Assembly (NCBI RefSeq): GCF_050003625.1
Contig: NC_134397.1
Coordinates: 73,759,551 to 73,823,550, forward strand
Origin: Haematobia irritans
Taxonomy: Eukaryota; Arthropoda; Insecta; Diptera; Muscidae
DNA: 64,000 nt
Reading direction: 5' to 3'
Part shown: piece after piece, positions 63,965 to 64,000 of the stretch
Position numbering within the stretch: position 1 is the stretch's first letter
Layout: each line of letters starts with the position of its first letter
Program-made: the position numbers and the translations under genes
Notes under the pieces: model-generated
What the model saw: only the letters and a program-made list of their open reading frames with translations
Databases searched by the model: none
What the model was told of the DNA's origin: nothing

Positions 63965-64000
63965 GAGATATGGCCAAAAGAAGTTTTTCATATAAAAATT

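Larger units (their letters stand above)
1..64000 (+). repeat. Tandem satellite array, about 125-bp monomer
   Basis: The window is a head-to-tail array of a 125-bp unit in a single orientation. In order, one unit holds the box AATTATCGTCC (or AATTAAAGCCC), TTTTCGCTCTAGGACGC, TTAGTTTAGGAGATATGGCC, AAAAGAAGTTTTTCATAT, AAAAATTTCAATTTTTTTAGG, GGATTTGGGTGGATTTTTCG and a linker ATTTTTTGAGGGTGGTCACG. A hand count of the consensus gives 43 G+C in 125. Spacing between successive ATGGCC boxes is 125 bp almost everywhere, with 126, 114, 104 and 95 bp classes. Adjacent monomers differ at a few fixed positions, which define subtypes. The plus strand is strikingly T-rich. No unique sequence flanks the array, so its real length exceeds 64 kb. 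Such long one-orientation arrays are typical of eukaryotic heterochromatin; that it is centromeric is not shown. Confidence 0.98.
38816..64000 (+). repeat. Array domain B (GGGGGTGGTCACG type)
   Basis: From here the linker TTTTTTGGGGGTGGTCACG becomes common, ATGGCC is nearly universal and TTTTCGCTC seems invariant. New variants appear: GGATTTGGTTGG, AAAAATGTCAATT, CCAAACGAAG followed by CATTTTTTTAGG and TTTTTGATTTTTT, TTTCAACTTTTTTAGG, GATTTTGTGAGGG, and the 104-bp monomer with GGATTTGAGGGTGG. ATGACC recurs only sporadically (about 39,320, 39,800, 57,350, 59,990, 60,420). These differences imply that this block was homogenised separately from domain A. The array leaves the window still in this type. 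Confidence 0.82.

Noticed and set aside
1..64000. CRISPR array or prokaryotic repeat
   Set aside because: There are no unique spacers; the entire 125-bp period is conserved, and the array exceeds 64 kb without genes.
1..64000. Rho-independent terminators from the many T-runs
   Set aside because: The T-runs are parts of every monomer and are not preceded by GC-rich hairpins.
1..64000. CENP-B box in the monomer
   Set aside because: I looked for the TTCG...CGGGA pattern and saw none, so centromere identity cannot be claimed from this motif.
1..64000. Assembly artefact as the source of the whole array
   Set aside because: Private variants, ordered markers and non-identical copies argue for real sequence. 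Exact copy number could still be wrong and needs read-depth support.

Overview
The whole window is one uninterrupted satellite DNA array. A monomer of about 125 bp (about 34% G+C by hand count of a consensus) is repeated head to tail in one orientation from the first base to the last, roughly 500 times. The array runs off both ends. I found no credible protein-coding gene, rRNA, tRNA, CRISPR array or unique-sequence stretch. All long open frames are by-products of the repeat, mostly opened by TTG codons. This structure points to a eukaryotic genome, in pericentromeric, centromeric or other constitutive heterochromatin. An invertebrate, perhaps an insect, would fit, but nothing in the sequence proves it.

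The only non-satellite DNA is three near-identical 250-bp foldback (MITE-like) elements at 1300-1549, 1928-2177 and 8551-8800. Each has inverted arms of 81 bp with one mismatch, extending imperfectly to about 104 bp around a 42-base loop. All sit at the same nucleotide of the monomer and have matching satellite flanks. The best reading is one insertion later copied by duplication of the surrounding array.

Layout: positions 1 to about 38,815 form domain A. Its diagnostic variants are ATGACC/ATGACA after the GGAGAT box, TTTTAGCTC, TTTTTGTAGG, GGTGATCAC and 114-bp short monomers. It contains a recurring four-monomer (500-bp) higher-order repeat and larger tandem duplications of 628, 1,846, 1,250-1,500, 2,743, 375 and about 1,110 bp. 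At about 38,811-38,820 a broken monomer marks a switch to domain B (to 64,000). Domain B is typified by GGGGGTGGTCACG linkers, GGTTGG, AAAATGTC, CCAAACGAA and 104-bp short monomers, with duplications of about 2,574, 500 and 1,087 bp.

The most interesting points are these. Monomer length classes (95, 104, 114, 125 bp) are close to whole numbers of DNA helical turns, and A/T tracts inside the monomer are phased at about 10 bp. A perfect 26-bp inverted repeat at 43,045-43,070 looks like a template-switch event. A short TTAGG run sits at 6,606-6,624. The foldback insertion has spread with its higher-order repeat. Functionally the array can only be inferred to be structural heterochromatin; no gene network is present.
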